64,000 bases of DNA from Tabrizicola sp. (GTDB lineage Bacteria; Pseudomonadota; Alphaproteobacteria; Rhodobacterales; Rhodobacteraceae), in NCBI RefSeq assembly GCF_016793705.1, contig NZ_JAEULO010000021.1:177334-241333 (forward strand), given 5' to 3'. This document shows, piece after piece, positions 7,187-16,500 of this stretch. The position numbers and the translations under genes were made by a program. The notes below the pieces were generated by a model. The model did no database searches and was not told the origin of the DNA. It was given only the letters and a program-made list of their open reading frames with translations. The number at the start of each line of letters is the position of its first letter. The stretch's first letter is position 1.

Positions 7187-9490
7187 ATGGCTGACGACCG
7201 CAAAATCACAGTCAGCACGGCATTGGGCGACAAGCTGCTCTTTGCGCAGATGGAAGGGTTCGACGAGATCAGCCAGTGCTTCCGCTACGAGGCGGGGCTG
7301 GTCAGCAAGGACATCGACATCAAGCCGGAAGATATCCTGGGGACGCCGGTGACGATCGCCGTCCGCACCGACAGCGCCAAGCGGTTCTTCCACGGCATCG
7401 TCGCCGAATTCGCCTTCCACGAATATCGCGAGGACTATGCCCATTACCGCGTGGTGCTGCGGCCCTGGCTGTGGTTCCTGGGCAACCGCAGCGACAACCG
7501 GATCTTCCAGAAGAAGAGCGTGATCGAGATCGTCGAGGAGGTGTTCAAGCCCCATGCCCATGTGAAGGTGGAGAAGCGGCTGAAGGCCTCGTATCCGCCT
7601 CGGGAATACTGCGTGCAGTACCGGGAAAGCGACCTCGATTTCGTGCAGCGGCTGATGGAGCACGAGGGGATCTTCTACCACTTCGACCATGCCGATGGGG
7701 AACATACCCTTGTCCTGTCCGATGCCAACGCTTCCGTGAAGGACGCCGAGGGGTTCGGGACGGTCAAGTTCCGCGGCGAGATCGGGGGCGTCAGCGGGCA
7801 GGACGACGTGATCACCGACTTCCTGCCGCGCGCCTCGGTCCGGTCGGGGGCCTATGTCCACACCGACTATGACTTCAAGAAGCCTGCGACCGACCTGATG
7901 ACCAAGTCCGACGCGCCGAAATCGCACGAGGCGGCGAAGGGCGAGCTTTACCACTATCCCGGCGACTATGTCGAGGTCGGCGCGGGCGAGCCGCTGGCCG
8001 CGATCCGGCTGGAAGAGGCGCAGGCACCGCATGTGCGGGTGGATGCGGCGGGGACTGTCCGGGGCCTGTGGTCCGGGGTCAGCTTCAAGCTGGAGGAGTT
8101 CGACCGCGAGGCCGACAACGTGAAATACCTGGTGCTGCGGTCGGACTACGAGATGTGGGACGACCAGTACCGCGCCGGGATGCAGCGGCCTGGTGAAGGC
8201 TTCGGGGTGCGGCTGAAGCTGCAACCGCTGTCGCTGACCTTCCGCCCGGAACGCCGCACGCCAAGGCCACTGATGTCGGGACCGCAGACGGCAGTGGTGG
8301 TGGGTCCTTCCGGCGAGGAGATCTTCACCGACGAATATTCGCGGGTGAAGGTGCAGTTCCACTGGGACCGGCTGGGCGGCAAGGACGAGAATTCCAGCTG
8401 CTTCGTGCGGGTCAGCTCGGTCTGGGCGGGGTCGGGCTGGGGGTTCATCCAGATCCCGCGCATCGGGCAGGAGGTGATCGTCGATTTCCTGGAAGGCAAC
8501 CCGGACGCGCCGATCATCACCGGCCGGGTCTACAACGCCGCGCAGATGCCGCCCTACGGCCTGCCGGCGAATGCCACGCAATCGGGCTGGAAATCCAATT
8601 CCTCACCTGGCGGCGGCGGCTGGAACGAGATGCGTTTCGAGGACAAGAAGGGGTCGGAAGAGGTCTACTTCCAGGCGGAGAAGGACCACAACGAACTGGT
8701 GAAGAACAACGAGACCCGCACCATCGGCAACGACTTCGCCGAGGACGTGGGCCATGACGCCAGGCAGGACATCGGCCATGACCGGACCGAGACGGTGGGC
8801 AACGACAAGTCGGTGACGGTGGGCCATGACCAGACCACCAGCATCGGCAACAACGATACCGAGAGCGTAGGGGTTGATCGGTCCCTGACGGTGGGATCGA
8901 ACGAGACGATCTCCATCGGGTCCAATTCCACCGAAACCATAGGAATGAACCACACCCAGACCGTCGCCATCGCCCAGGCGATCACAGTCGGCGCGGCGCG
9001 GGTGGATACGGTTGGCGCGACCGAGACGCGGACGGTGGGCGCGGCGCAGACCATGACCATCGGCGCCAGCCGTGACGTGACCGTGGGGGCCTCGGAAACG
9101 CATTCGGTCGGCTCGGACGACAGCTGGACCATCGGCGGCAAGCGGACGGTCTCGGTCGGCGGCGACGAGTCGATGACGGTCGGTGGCAACCAGACCGAAA
9201 ACGTCTCGGGTGACGTGGCGCTGAAGGTCGCGAAGGGGCGGAAGACCGATATCACCGATGCGGAATTGGTTAATGTCGGCAAGGACATGGGGGTCAAGGT
9301 CGGCAAGAAGTTCATCCTCGACGTCACCGACGAGATCACCCTGAAATGCGGCGATGCCCAGGTGACGATGAAGAAGGATGGCACCGTCACGATCAAGGGC
9401 AAGGACATCAGCTTCACGGCCTCGGGCAAGATCAATGCCAAGGCGGATGGAAACGTGAACATCAAGGGTTCGAAGATCAACCAGAACTGA
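7187..9490 (+). CDS. vgrG: T6SS spike protein VgrG
   Basis: 767 aa from ATG 7187, with a strong AGGAGT site at 7175-7180. The N-terminal ~450 residues are the gp27/gp5-like VgrG core: CVQYRESDLDFVQRLMEHEG, then GEEIFTDEYSRVKVQFHWDR, then ISSVWAG-type and GFIQIPRIGQEV motifs. After the core come about 20 short repeats of the form T-(I/V)-G-x-(N/D)-x-T-E (roughly residues 500-690), the beta-helix needle. A short DUF2345-like tail ends INAKADGNVNIKGSKINQN. There is no extra C-terminal effector domain, so this VgrG probably carries cargo non-covalently. It is convergent with tagF. Confidence 0.95.
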   Translation: MADDRKITVSTALGDKLLFAQMEGFDEISQCFRYEAGLVSKDIDIKPEDILGTPVTIAVRTDSAKRFFHGIVAEFAFHEYREDYAHYRVVLRPWLWFLGNRSDNRIFQKKSVIEIVEEVFKPHAHVKVEKRLKASYPPREYCVQYRESDLDFVQRLMEHEGIFYHFDHADGEHTLVLSDANASVKDAEGFGTVKFRGEIGGVSGQDDVITDFLPRASVRSGAYVHTDYDFKKPATDLMTKSDAPKSHEAAKGELYHYPGDYVEVGAGEPLAAIRLEEAQAPHVRVDAAGTVRGLWSGVSFKLEEFDREADNVKYLVLRSDYEMWDDQYRAGMQRPGEGFGVRLKLQPLSLTFRPERRTPRPLMSGPQTAVVVGPSGEEIFTDEYSRVKVQFHWDRLGGKDENSSCFVRVSSVWAGSGWGFIQIPRIGQEVIVDFLEGNPDAPIITGRVYNAAQMPPYGLPANATQSGWKSNSSPGGGGWNEMRFEDKKGSEEVYFQAEKDHNELVKNNETRTIGNDFAEDVGHDARQDIGHDRTETVGNDKSVTVGHDQTTSIGNNDTESVGVDRSLTVGSNETISIGSNSTETIGMNHTQTVAIAQAITVGAARVDTVGATETRTVGAAQTMTIGASRDVTVGASETHSVGSDDSWTIGGKRTVSVGGDESMTVGGNQTENVSGDVALKVAKGRKTDITDAELVNVGKDMGVKVGKKFILDVTDEITLKCGDAQVTMKKDGTVTIKGKDISFTASGKINAKADGNVNIKGSKINQN

Positions 9491-9543
9491 GGATTCGGGC
9501 AGTTTTCAGAAGGAGCGCGTTCCGCGCGAAGACTCCTTGTCTC

Positions 9544-9572
9544 GCGGTTTCTCGTGAAGGACGAGAAACCGC
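9544..9572. terminator. Stem-loop between convergent vgrG and tagF
   Basis: GCGGTTTCTCGT at 9544-9555 pairs perfectly with ACGAGAAACCGC at 9561-9572 around a GAAGG loop. It lies in the 125-base gap between two convergent operons, so it can act on both. There is no long T-tract directly after it, so termination strength is uncertain. The rest of the gap (9491-9615) holds no gene that I can see. Confidence 0.6.
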
Positions 9573-9615
9573 TCGGAGAGCCTCCGGCGGGGATATTTCT
9601 GCCAATGTGAAAGGC

Positions 9616-10137
9616 TCAAGGCGTGCCGAGGAGCTGCGCGAGGGTGGCCTCGGGGGCGGTGGGATCGGTGGCGAGCGGCGGGCGGTCCGGCGTCCAGAGC
9701 TGCATCGGGCCAGTGGCCGCGCCTTGTGGTTCGGGGGCGGGCAGGGCGTCGAGGGCGAGCCAGAGATCGTCCGGAGTTTCGCGGGCAAGCGCGAGGGCGG
9801 CATCGCACCAGGGATCGATCTGGCCGGGGGTAAGGTCGCCTTTGGCGATGAGAAGCAGCGACAGGGGAAAGAGCCGCCCGGCACTGTCCTGGCTGGGCAG
9901 GATCACTCCGGCCGCGAGGCGGCCGCCTGAGGGGAGGCGGAACCTGAGGCCGCCCTGCGGGAAGCTGTGGCCGCCGCGTTGCAGGGGGGCGATGTGGCGG
10001 GTGAGCCAGCTGTCCCAGGGTTTTCGGAAACCGTCGGGCAGGCCGCGCCAGACGAAATCTCCAGTCGCGGGAAGCTTGCCGAAGAAACCCGCGACGGGCC
10101 GATCGTCGTCCGTTTCTCCTAGAATTTCGTCGGGCAT
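9616..10137 (-). CDS. tagF: T6SS-associated protein TagF
   Basis: 173 aa, near the usual size for stand-alone TagF. The N-terminus has the conserved GFFGKLPATGDFVWRGLP block and the middle has FPLSLLLIA, both typical of the TagF/DUF2094 family. TagF represses T6SS firing, acting post-translationally and working against or in parallel with PpkA phosphorylation, through the FHA protein. In some genomes TagF is fused to PppA; here the two are separate. It is the last gene of the main minus-strand T6SS operon and overlaps the end of tssM by 19 bases, so the two are probably translationally coupled. Confidence 0.9.
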   Translation of the reverse strand: MPDEILGETDDDRPVAGFFGKLPATGDFVWRGLPDGFRKPWDSWLTRHIAPLQRGGHSFPQGGLRFRLPSGGRLAAGVILPSQDSAGRLFPLSLLLIAKGDLTPGQIDPWCDAALALARETPDDLWLALDALPAPEPQGAATGPMQLWTPDRPPLATDPTAPEATLAQLLGTP

Positions 10138-13100
10138 TTGAAATTGCCGAACATCTTCAGGTCGAACGGATTGTCGACCGAGGCCGCGCGTAGTTCGAAG
10201 GCGGCGGAGAAGCCGGAGAGGCCGAGGCTCAGCCGGAAGACCTCGGGCAGGTCGGTGGGCGAGAGGCTGCCCTTGCGGATCAGCCGCAGCCAGGCCCAGG
10301 ATCCGGTTTCCGAGGTCAGCAGCTCTCCGCTGCCATCGGCGGGCTGGAACGAGAGCGAGATCAGGTTGGTGCCGTCCGGGCCGGGCCAGGTCATCGGCAT
10401 CGGCCGGGTCGCGGCGTTGAGATAGGTCAGGATCTGGCCGTCGACGTTCAGGGTGACGCTGGCGGCATTGGGGGTCAGGTCTTTCGCCTCCAGCGTGAAG
10501 GCCATGACCGGGCCGGAGCCGCCAGGGAACAGGCCGTCGCGGATCGACCGCGCCCGTTCGAACGGCGAGAGGAGCGCGCCGTCCAGTCCGAAGTCGGCGC
10601 GCCAGGCCCAGGGTTTCACCGTGGTGTCGATATAGGGCAAGAGGTTGTCAGTGACGAATTTGTCGATCCGGGCGCCGGGGGCGAACAGCTCGCGGAAGTC
10701 GGCGACGTTGACGTCGATGGCAGAGGCGGCGTCGAAGGGATAGCGGCCCTCGGTCGCCTTGACGCAGAAATCGTAGACATCGGCGCGCCAGCGGTCGTTC
10801 AACTGGCTGATCACCGCGTCGCGGGTCACGGCGATGGTGTCGCCCGCGATGCCTGCCACCCAGTCGTCCAGCGGGTCGGGCAGGGATCGCGCGGCATTGG
10901 CGACCGCGCCGGTCAGTTCACCAAGGCCGCCCCGGTTCAGAAGCGTGGCCTCGGGGTCTGGCGAGTTCATCGCACTGGCAAGCTCCTTGGCCAGGCCGTC
11001 GAGTTGCAGGCCGACGTCGTCCAGAAGCGGCGGTACGCCGTCAACCTCCTCGATGGCGGCTTTCAGGGGGGCGAAATGCAGGGCGATGTCGCTGCCGGGC
11101 GGCGGCCCCTCCTCGCCCCCGCCAGTGGAGGTGGCGAGCTTGCTGCCCGCTTTCAGAAGCTTGCCGACCTTGCCGAGCTTGGACACCGCCTTCTTCGCCA
11201 GCCCCTCGGTTGCGGCATTGCCCTCTTCCTCCGGGATAACCCGGGTCAGGTCGACCTCGTCCACCACGGCGCGCACCAGGCGGCGGAGGGTGCTGTCGGG
11301 GCTGGCAAGATCCTTCATGTTCGCGGTCGCGGTCGGCAGGTCGGTGATCGGCGCCAGCCGGATGTCGCGCAGGAAGCCGTTCCACTGGGCGATGAAATCG
11401 TCCTGATAGAGCTTCAGGATGTCGGCTTCCAGCGTCGCGACCGAGGCATCCGAGCTTTCGGCGCAGCCTCCGGCAAATACGGCCTGGTCCAGCGCGGCGG
11501 TGGCGGCGACCTCGGGGATCAGCGGCAGGACGGTCGTGTGGAAGCCGTCATAGGTGAAGGCGCCGGGCAGGCCGACGCGCAGGGTTTTCTCCGAGATGCG
11601 GGTCAGGACGCGGGTGGCGTTCGGCCCGGCCTTTTCGGCCGGTATCCACTCTGGCAGTGCGGTGACGGCGGGGTCGGAAATCAGGGCGGAGTAGGCGCGG
11701 GCGGCGAGCGGGATCGTGCAGATCGATTGCAGCGCCTGTTGGACGAGGGCGTTGTCGGGCGCGATCTTCTGTTCCTCCGACCCCATGCGGTCGATGGCGG
11801 CCAACTGATGCTCCAGCGCGGCTTCGGTCGGAAAGGGGTCGATGGGCGCGTTGACAGGCAGCTGGTCCTGCCACCATTGCGCGGCGAACTCGCGGTCGTA
11901 GGGGGCGAGGCCGGTCATCATGTAATAGACCTTGAGCGCGCCGAGCAGATATTCAGGGTCGCGGATCTGGCGCCACATTGTTGCTTCCAGCATGGCGACC
12001 ATGCGGGGTTCAAGGATGTTGCGCAGGCTCCGGTCATAGGCGATGCGCTGTGCCTCGGCGAGTTCCGAGCGCGCGGTGGGACCGATGAAGGTGAGCGGCG
12101 AGGTCGGCACCTCGGTCGCCGCGGCCTTGACCTCGGTCACGCCATCCAGCGCGAGTTCCAGGTCGAGCGGATCGGTCGGGGCCTGCCGGGCCGCGACATT
12201 GGCAAGGCGACCGGAGAGGTCGGCGAGAAGCCGTTCCTGGTCGTCGATGCCGCCGGAATAGCGCAGGAAGCTGAAGAGGAACAGGAGCCCGGCAAGGAGG
12301 GTGAGGAGCGATGCCCCCGCCAGCGACCCACGCCAGATCCATTTGCGGCGTTCTTCGGCAGCGGCGTCGAAGGTGCCGAGACCGGCCTCGGGGAAGATGA
12401 GGTCGGTCAGCATGTTGCGCAGGAAATACGACCGCTTCTCGCCGAAGGGCCGCCGGGCGGGGGTGTCGGCGCTCAGGCCGAAGGAGCCCGCCAGTTCGCC
12501 GACCAGCCGGTCGATGGGAGAGCCTTCCTGGGTGGCGGAGGTCAGGTAGAAGCCGCGCAGCCAGGGGCTTTCCTCGTAGCGGCTTTCGCCGAACACCGTG
12601 TCGATCAGGAGTTTGAGTGGGGCTTCCAGCCGTTCGACCTGGGCGGGGAAACGGAAGACCTCGGCCCGCTGGTCGAGAGGGACATCCTCGGCCATGCGGG
12701 AGCTGAGGCGGGTTTCGAGATTGGCGAGAAGCGCCTTCACCTCGCGCTCGATGGTGGTGCGGTCGATGCGGGCGTCGGTGGGCAGGGTGGCGCCCCAGAC
12801 CTGCTCGCGGTCCTTGGTGGGCAGCGTCCCGAAGAACGCCTCGAAGCCGGGGACGAGGTCGACCTTGGTGAGCATCAGGTAGACTGGGAGCTGGATCTGC
12901 AACCGCTCGCGCAGCTCGGTGAGGCGTTTCCTGATCTCGCGGCCATGCTCGCGGACGGCGGCCTCGCCTGCCAGAAGCTCCTTGAGCGAGAGTGTCAGGA
13001 TCACCCCGTTCAGCGCCCGCTTGCCGCGGTGCTTCTTCAGCATGTCGAGGAAGCCCAGCCATTCGGCCGAGTCGATCTCGGGGTCGCTCTGCTGCTGGAC

Positions 13101-13655
13101 GTAGCGCCCGGCGGTGTCGACCAGCACGGCGTCCTCGGTGAAGAACCAGTCGCAGTTGCGGGTGCCGCCGACGCCCTTCAGGTCGTCCGACAGGTCGATG
13201 GGGAAGTGGAGGCCCGACTGGCGCAGTGCGGTGGTCTTGCCGCTGCCGGGGGGGCCGATGATCACGTACCACGGCATGTCGCGGAGAAACTTCTTGCCGC
13301 CGAGTTTGGACCGTTTCATTTCGGTCAGCACTTGCGCGAACTTGGTGTTGATCTCGGCGACGTTGGCCTCGCCGGGCAGGGCGACCTTGGGCTTTTCGGG
13401 CGTGGCAAGCTCGGTCACGAAAAGCTGGTTCTTCTTCGCGGCCCTGAGTTGCGCAAGGAGGAGGGAGAAGAGCCAGAGGACGAGGATGACGGCGATGACG
13501 ATCATCCGCACCAGATCGTCGGCCAGGGGCACCATGTCGCCGACCGAGACGAGCGGGCCGAACAGCCAGATCAGCGCGCAGAGGAGGAGGATGCCGATGA
13601 AGGTCCACAGGCGGCGGGAAAACAGGAAGCGGAAGATGGCTTTCAGGACTTTCAT
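10119..13655 (-). CDS. tssM: T6SS inner-membrane protein TssM (IcmF)
   Basis: 1178 aa, full length for TssM. Two N-terminal transmembrane helices (~19-36 and ~52-70) are followed by a cytoplasmic domain with Walker A GPPGSGKT (residues 134-141) and a DTAGRYV-type Walker B region. A third helix lies near residues 445-465 (LLFLFSFLRY). The rest is a large periplasmic domain ending in the IcmF C-terminal domain (EGRYPFDAASAIDV, PYIDTTVKPWAWR). TssM spans the inner membrane and periplasm, binding TssL and the TssJ lipoprotein. The start follows the tssL stop directly. The ATP-binding loop is intact, in contrast to the TssM-like protein at 4613-7090. Confidence 0.96.
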   Translation of the reverse strand: MKVLKAIFRFLFSRRLWTFIGILLLCALIWLFGPLVSVGDMVPLADDLVRMIVIAVILVLWLFSLLLAQLRAAKKNQLFVTELATPEKPKVALPGEANVAEINTKFAQVLTEMKRSKLGGKKFLRDMPWYVIIGPPGSGKTTALRQSGLHFPIDLSDDLKGVGGTRNCDWFFTEDAVLVDTAGRYVQQQSDPEIDSAEWLGFLDMLKKHRGKRALNGVILTLSLKELLAGEAAVREHGREIRKRLTELRERLQIQLPVYLMLTKVDLVPGFEAFFGTLPTKDREQVWGATLPTDARIDRTTIEREVKALLANLETRLSSRMAEDVPLDQRAEVFRFPAQVERLEAPLKLLIDTVFGESRYEESPWLRGFYLTSATQEGSPIDRLVGELAGSFGLSADTPARRPFGEKRSYFLRNMLTDLIFPEAGLGTFDAAAEERRKWIWRGSLAGASLLTLLAGLLFLFSFLRYSGGIDDQERLLADLSGRLANVAARQAPTDPLDLELALDGVTEVKAAATEVPTSPLTFIGPTARSELAEAQRIAYDRSLRNILEPRMVAMLEATMWRQIRDPEYLLGALKVYYMMTGLAPYDREFAAQWWQDQLPVNAPIDPFPTEAALEHQLAAIDRMGSEEQKIAPDNALVQQALQSICTIPLAARAYSALISDPAVTALPEWIPAEKAGPNATRVLTRISEKTLRVGLPGAFTYDGFHTTVLPLIPEVAATAALDQAVFAGGCAESSDASVATLEADILKLYQDDFIAQWNGFLRDIRLAPITDLPTATANMKDLASPDSTLRRLVRAVVDEVDLTRVIPEEEGNAATEGLAKKAVSKLGKVGKLLKAGSKLATSTGGGEEGPPPGSDIALHFAPLKAAIEEVDGVPPLLDDVGLQLDGLAKELASAMNSPDPEATLLNRGGLGELTGAVANAARSLPDPLDDWVAGIAGDTIAVTRDAVISQLNDRWRADVYDFCVKATEGRYPFDAASAIDVNVADFRELFAPGARIDKFVTDNLLPYIDTTVKPWAWRADFGLDGALLSPFERARSIRDGLFPGGSGPVMAFTLEAKDLTPNAASVTLNVDGQILTYLNAATRPMPMTWPGPDGTNLISLSFQPADGSGELLTSETGSWAWLRLIRKGSLSPTDLPEVFRLSLGLSGFSAAFELRAASVDNPFDLKMFGNFKCPTKF

Positions 13656-15128
13656 CTAGAGCTTCTTCTCGATCTTGATCTCGATGCGGCGGTTCTCGGC
13701 CCGGCCCTGCTTCGTGCCGTTGTCGCCCACGGGTTCGCTGTCGGCGCGGCCCTCGGCGGCCAGCAGCTCGGAAGGCACACCGGCGGCGGTCAGAAGGTCG
13801 GCGATGGTCTTGGCGCGCGCCTCGGACAGGCCCTGGTTCGAGGCGAAGGGGTTCGAGGCCTGGACGGGGACGCTGTCGGTATGGCCGATGACCGTGACCT
13901 TGCCGATGACCTCGATGTTCTCCTTGATGCAGTCGGCCAAGGCGTTCACCAGCGGGCCGTAGACCTGGTTGATGTCGGCCTTGGCGCTGCGGAAGACCTC
14001 GGGGTTCGACCCGCGGAGCGTGAAGAAGGCGAGGCTCACGTCATCCTTGCCGGTCAGGGCTGCGGCGGTGTCGGCCGGGGCCTTGGCCAGGCAAGCGGGG
14101 ACCAGTTCCAGCACCACGGGTTCGATCTTGATCTCGGGCGCGACGGGTTCGGCATTGGTGCGGACGGGGCGGAAGATGTCGGCCCGTTCGGCGGGCGGCA
14201 AGAGGCGGGCGAGGGCGTAGAGCTGGGTTGCCTTGTTCGACAGCTGGATGCCGAGGCCGACGTAAGCTGCGGTGATCACCGCGATGGCGGCCAGCGCGAT
14301 GGTCCAGAGCGGCACGGCGAAGCGGGGCTTTTCGTCGGGGGCGACGACGCCTTGCCAGTGCGGCGACAATTCGGCGGCTTCCGCTTCGGGGTTGCGGGTG
14401 GCGCGGGCGATGGAGGAACGCAGCGCGAGAAGCGCGGAGTCGCCGGTGCGGCCCTGCACGCGGTGCTTGCCGCGGAAACCGAGGTTCAGGCAGTGGAAGC
14501 CAAGCTCCAGCATCTCGGGGTCGCGGTTGGGGTAGCGGAGAAGCTCCTCCAGCCGGTCGAAGAACTTGGTCCCTGCGTCGACCTCGCCCGACAGGCCCAC
14601 GACCAGCGGCTGACGCGGCCAGCCGGAATGCCCGCCCCAAGGCGTGTTGAGGGCGATGTCGTCGATCAGCGCGGCAACGAACCACGCCGCCTGGTTGGCG
14701 CGGGTCATCGGCACGCCCATGCCGACCGCGCTGTCGCGGGCGTCGATCAGGTTGTCTTGCAGGCGCAGGCGCAGCGCCTCGGCATTGGCGGGGGGCAGCG
14801 CGCGTTCCAGCTCGGGCGCGACTTCCAGAAGCGAGGCGAAGGCGACGATCAGCGGGTTCGGATGGGCGCGGGTCAGGCGGGGCTTGGGACCGCGACCCGC
14901 CTGGCCGTAATCCTGCGGCGGACCACCGAAGCCGCCGGCTTGTCCGCCATAGCCCTGCCCCCCGTAGCCTTGGCCCCCGTACTGGCCGCCATGGCCCTGC
15001 GTCGGCGGGGGGCCGCCGCCGAAGGTCGGCTGCACCGGGGTGGTGGCGGGCGTGCTCGACTTCACCGGCCGGATGCGGGTGCGCCCGGCGTCGTTGGATA
15101 GGCCGAAGGGGTCGTCCTGGTCGCTCAT
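13656..15128 (-). CDS. tssL: T6SS inner-membrane protein TssL (DotU) with C-terminal OmpA domain
   Basis: 490 aa, an extended TssL. Residues ~1-85 are disordered, with tandem GYGGQ repeats. A DotU domain follows (~90-275; LNTPWGGHSGW is its signature), then a transmembrane helix (~290-312, AIAVITAAYVGLG) and a periplasmic OmpA-like domain (GHTDSVPVQASNP, SEARAKTIADLL, ENRRIEIKIEK). The OmpA part is expected to bind peptidoglycan and anchor the core complex to the wall. tssK-tssL-tssM order is conserved in many T6SS clusters. The Gly/Tyr/Gln repeat head is not typical of TssL and could mediate self-association or be unstructured linker. Confidence 0.95.
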   Translation of the reverse strand: MSDQDDPFGLSNDAGRTRIRPVKSSTPATTPVQPTFGGGPPPTQGHGGQYGGQGYGGQGYGGQAGGFGGPPQDYGQAGRGPKPRLTRAHPNPLIVAFASLLEVAPELERALPPANAEALRLRLQDNLIDARDSAVGMGVPMTRANQAAWFVAALIDDIALNTPWGGHSGWPRQPLVVGLSGEVDAGTKFFDRLEELLRYPNRDPEMLELGFHCLNLGFRGKHRVQGRTGDSALLALRSSIARATRNPEAEAAELSPHWQGVVAPDEKPRFAVPLWTIALAAIAVITAAYVGLGIQLSNKATQLYALARLLPPAERADIFRPVRTNAEPVAPEIKIEPVVLELVPACLAKAPADTAAALTGKDDVSLAFFTLRGSNPEVFRSAKADINQVYGPLVNALADCIKENIEVIGKVTVIGHTDSVPVQASNPFASNQGLSEARAKTIADLLTAAGVPSELLAAEGRADSEPVGDNGTKQGRAENRRIEIKIEKKL

Positions 15129-15135
15129 GCGCCCA

Positions 15136-16467
15136 TCACCTGTTCACGGCATAGCAGTCGATTTCCGGCTCGCGGTCCAGCGCGCCCGACACACCGATGA
15201 CGAAACCGGGCGCGTCGGTCAGCTGCGCGAAATGTTCGGACTTCTGATCAAGCTCCAGGCACAGCCTTTCGCCGTCATAGGGGATCTCGCGCGGCTGGGA
15301 ATGGAGGGGTTTCAGCGGAATCCCCGGCAGGCGGGATTTCCACAGCTTCTCGAAGGCATCGGCGGCCCCCACCGTGGCCTGGCCCACGAAGATGCGGCGC
15401 AGGCTCTCGTCCGACATATCCGAACCCACGCGCAGCACGATGCGGCTGGACTTCAGGATGTCGGGATTGTCGATGCGCACCTTCCAGATGTTCTGGGCGT
15501 GCCGGGCGACCTGAAGCGCGCGCGACTTCGGTTCCACATGCCTCAAGGACAGCATCAGCGAGCGCAGCGTGTCGGCCAGCGCGGCGAAGGCCGGTTGCGG
15601 GTCGAGGTGGTCATAGGCGGGCAGGTCCGACAGCCGCCGCGAGGAGGAGCCGTAGGTCGCCATCCGGCCCGCCAGCCCGGCCAGTTCCATGAAGAGTTCG
15701 GACGGGTGGTGCAGGTTCTGCGCCAGCATATGCGCGACGCGGGGGCGGGCGGTGTTGGCAAGCTCCAGGAGCAGCAGGTTCTCGATCGACCGCCCTGCCC
15801 CGCCCAGCACCAGCTTGCCATGCGCCTCGGCGATGCGGTCCAGGCCGGTGACGACCTCTTGCGCCAGCCCCGCATACCAGGAAACGGCGGCTAGGCTGAG
15901 CGCCGGGGCGAGATAGCCTTCCGAAATGGCGACGGAGCCTTCCGCGCGCAAGCCGTCGACGCGGGCGACGGGCAGGGCGACGTAGCCCGCGGCATCCTCG
16001 CCCGGCAGGATCAGCCGGGCGGAAAGACGGGCGACCTCCAGCTCCTCGGGCTCGGCCCCGCCGCGGATGGCGTCGCGGACGGTCTGGATCACGCCCCGAT
16101 AGCGCGAGCCTGCGGGTTCGGCATGGGCGGGGTCGATGGTGGCCGCACCGGGGCGTTCGATGGGGATCGCCAGTGATACGAGGCCCGCCATGTCCGCCTT
16201 GATTGGAACCGGGGCGGGGGCGGACATGGTGTCGGGGATGGCGAAGGGGGTGCCGTCGGGGAAGATGCCGCTGGCAGAGGCGATGGCGACCCGTCCCGCA
16301 TCCAGCGCGGGCTTGTCGAGGGTCAGCGACCGGAACCCCCAGGCCTGCATCGGCGCGGCCTGGAGCGCGCCGCGCACCAGGCCTTCGGTATAGCGGTCCT
16401 GCTGCTGCAGGTGCTGGGTGCGCAGGAACAGCCCTTCGGACCAGACGACCTTGTTCTTGTCACTCAT
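15136..16467 (-). CDS. tssK: T6SS baseplate protein TssK
   Basis: 443 aa starting MSDKNKVVWSEGLFL at ATG 16467, with AGGACAGA just upstream; a non-ATG start seven codons earlier is possible but less likely. The N-terminal VVWSEGLFLRTQHLQQQDRY block is the TssK signature (W-x-E-G-x-F-L-x-x-Q-H-x-Q). TssK trimers connect the TssEFG-VgrG baseplate wedge to the TssLM membrane complex and are cytoplasmic. It lies between tssJ and tssL on the same strand with short gaps. Confidence 0.95.
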   Translation of the reverse strand: MSDKNKVVWSEGLFLRTQHLQQQDRYTEGLVRGALQAAPMQAWGFRSLTLDKPALDAGRVAIASASGIFPDGTPFAIPDTMSAPAPVPIKADMAGLVSLAIPIERPGAATIDPAHAEPAGSRYRGVIQTVRDAIRGGAEPEELEVARLSARLILPGEDAAGYVALPVARVDGLRAEGSVAISEGYLAPALSLAAVSWYAGLAQEVVTGLDRIAEAHGKLVLGGAGRSIENLLLLELANTARPRVAHMLAQNLHHPSELFMELAGLAGRMATYGSSSRRLSDLPAYDHLDPQPAFAALADTLRSLMLSLRHVEPKSRALQVARHAQNIWKVRIDNPDILKSSRIVLRVGSDMSDESLRRIFVGQATVGAADAFEKLWKSRLPGIPLKPLHSQPREIPYDGERLCLELDQKSEHFAQLTDAPGFVIGVSGALDREPEIDCYAVNR

Positions 16468-16500
16468 TCTTCTGTCCTGTTCCTGCACGCGCAGCGGAAG

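Noticed and set aside
4529-8581. A 1350-codon minus-strand open frame
   Set aside because: It is antisense to the TssM-like gene and vgrG. The translation is rich in Arg, Gln, His and Gly without any recognised domain, as expected of a mirror frame.
8710-9210. Repeats in vgrG as a possible CRISPR or tandem DNA repeat array
   Set aside because: The repeats are degenerate at DNA level, in frame, and code for the regular beta-helix of the spike protein.
11004-15101. A 1365-codon plus-strand open frame
   Set aside because: It is antisense to tssM and tssL, whose Walker, DotU and OmpA motifs are intact.
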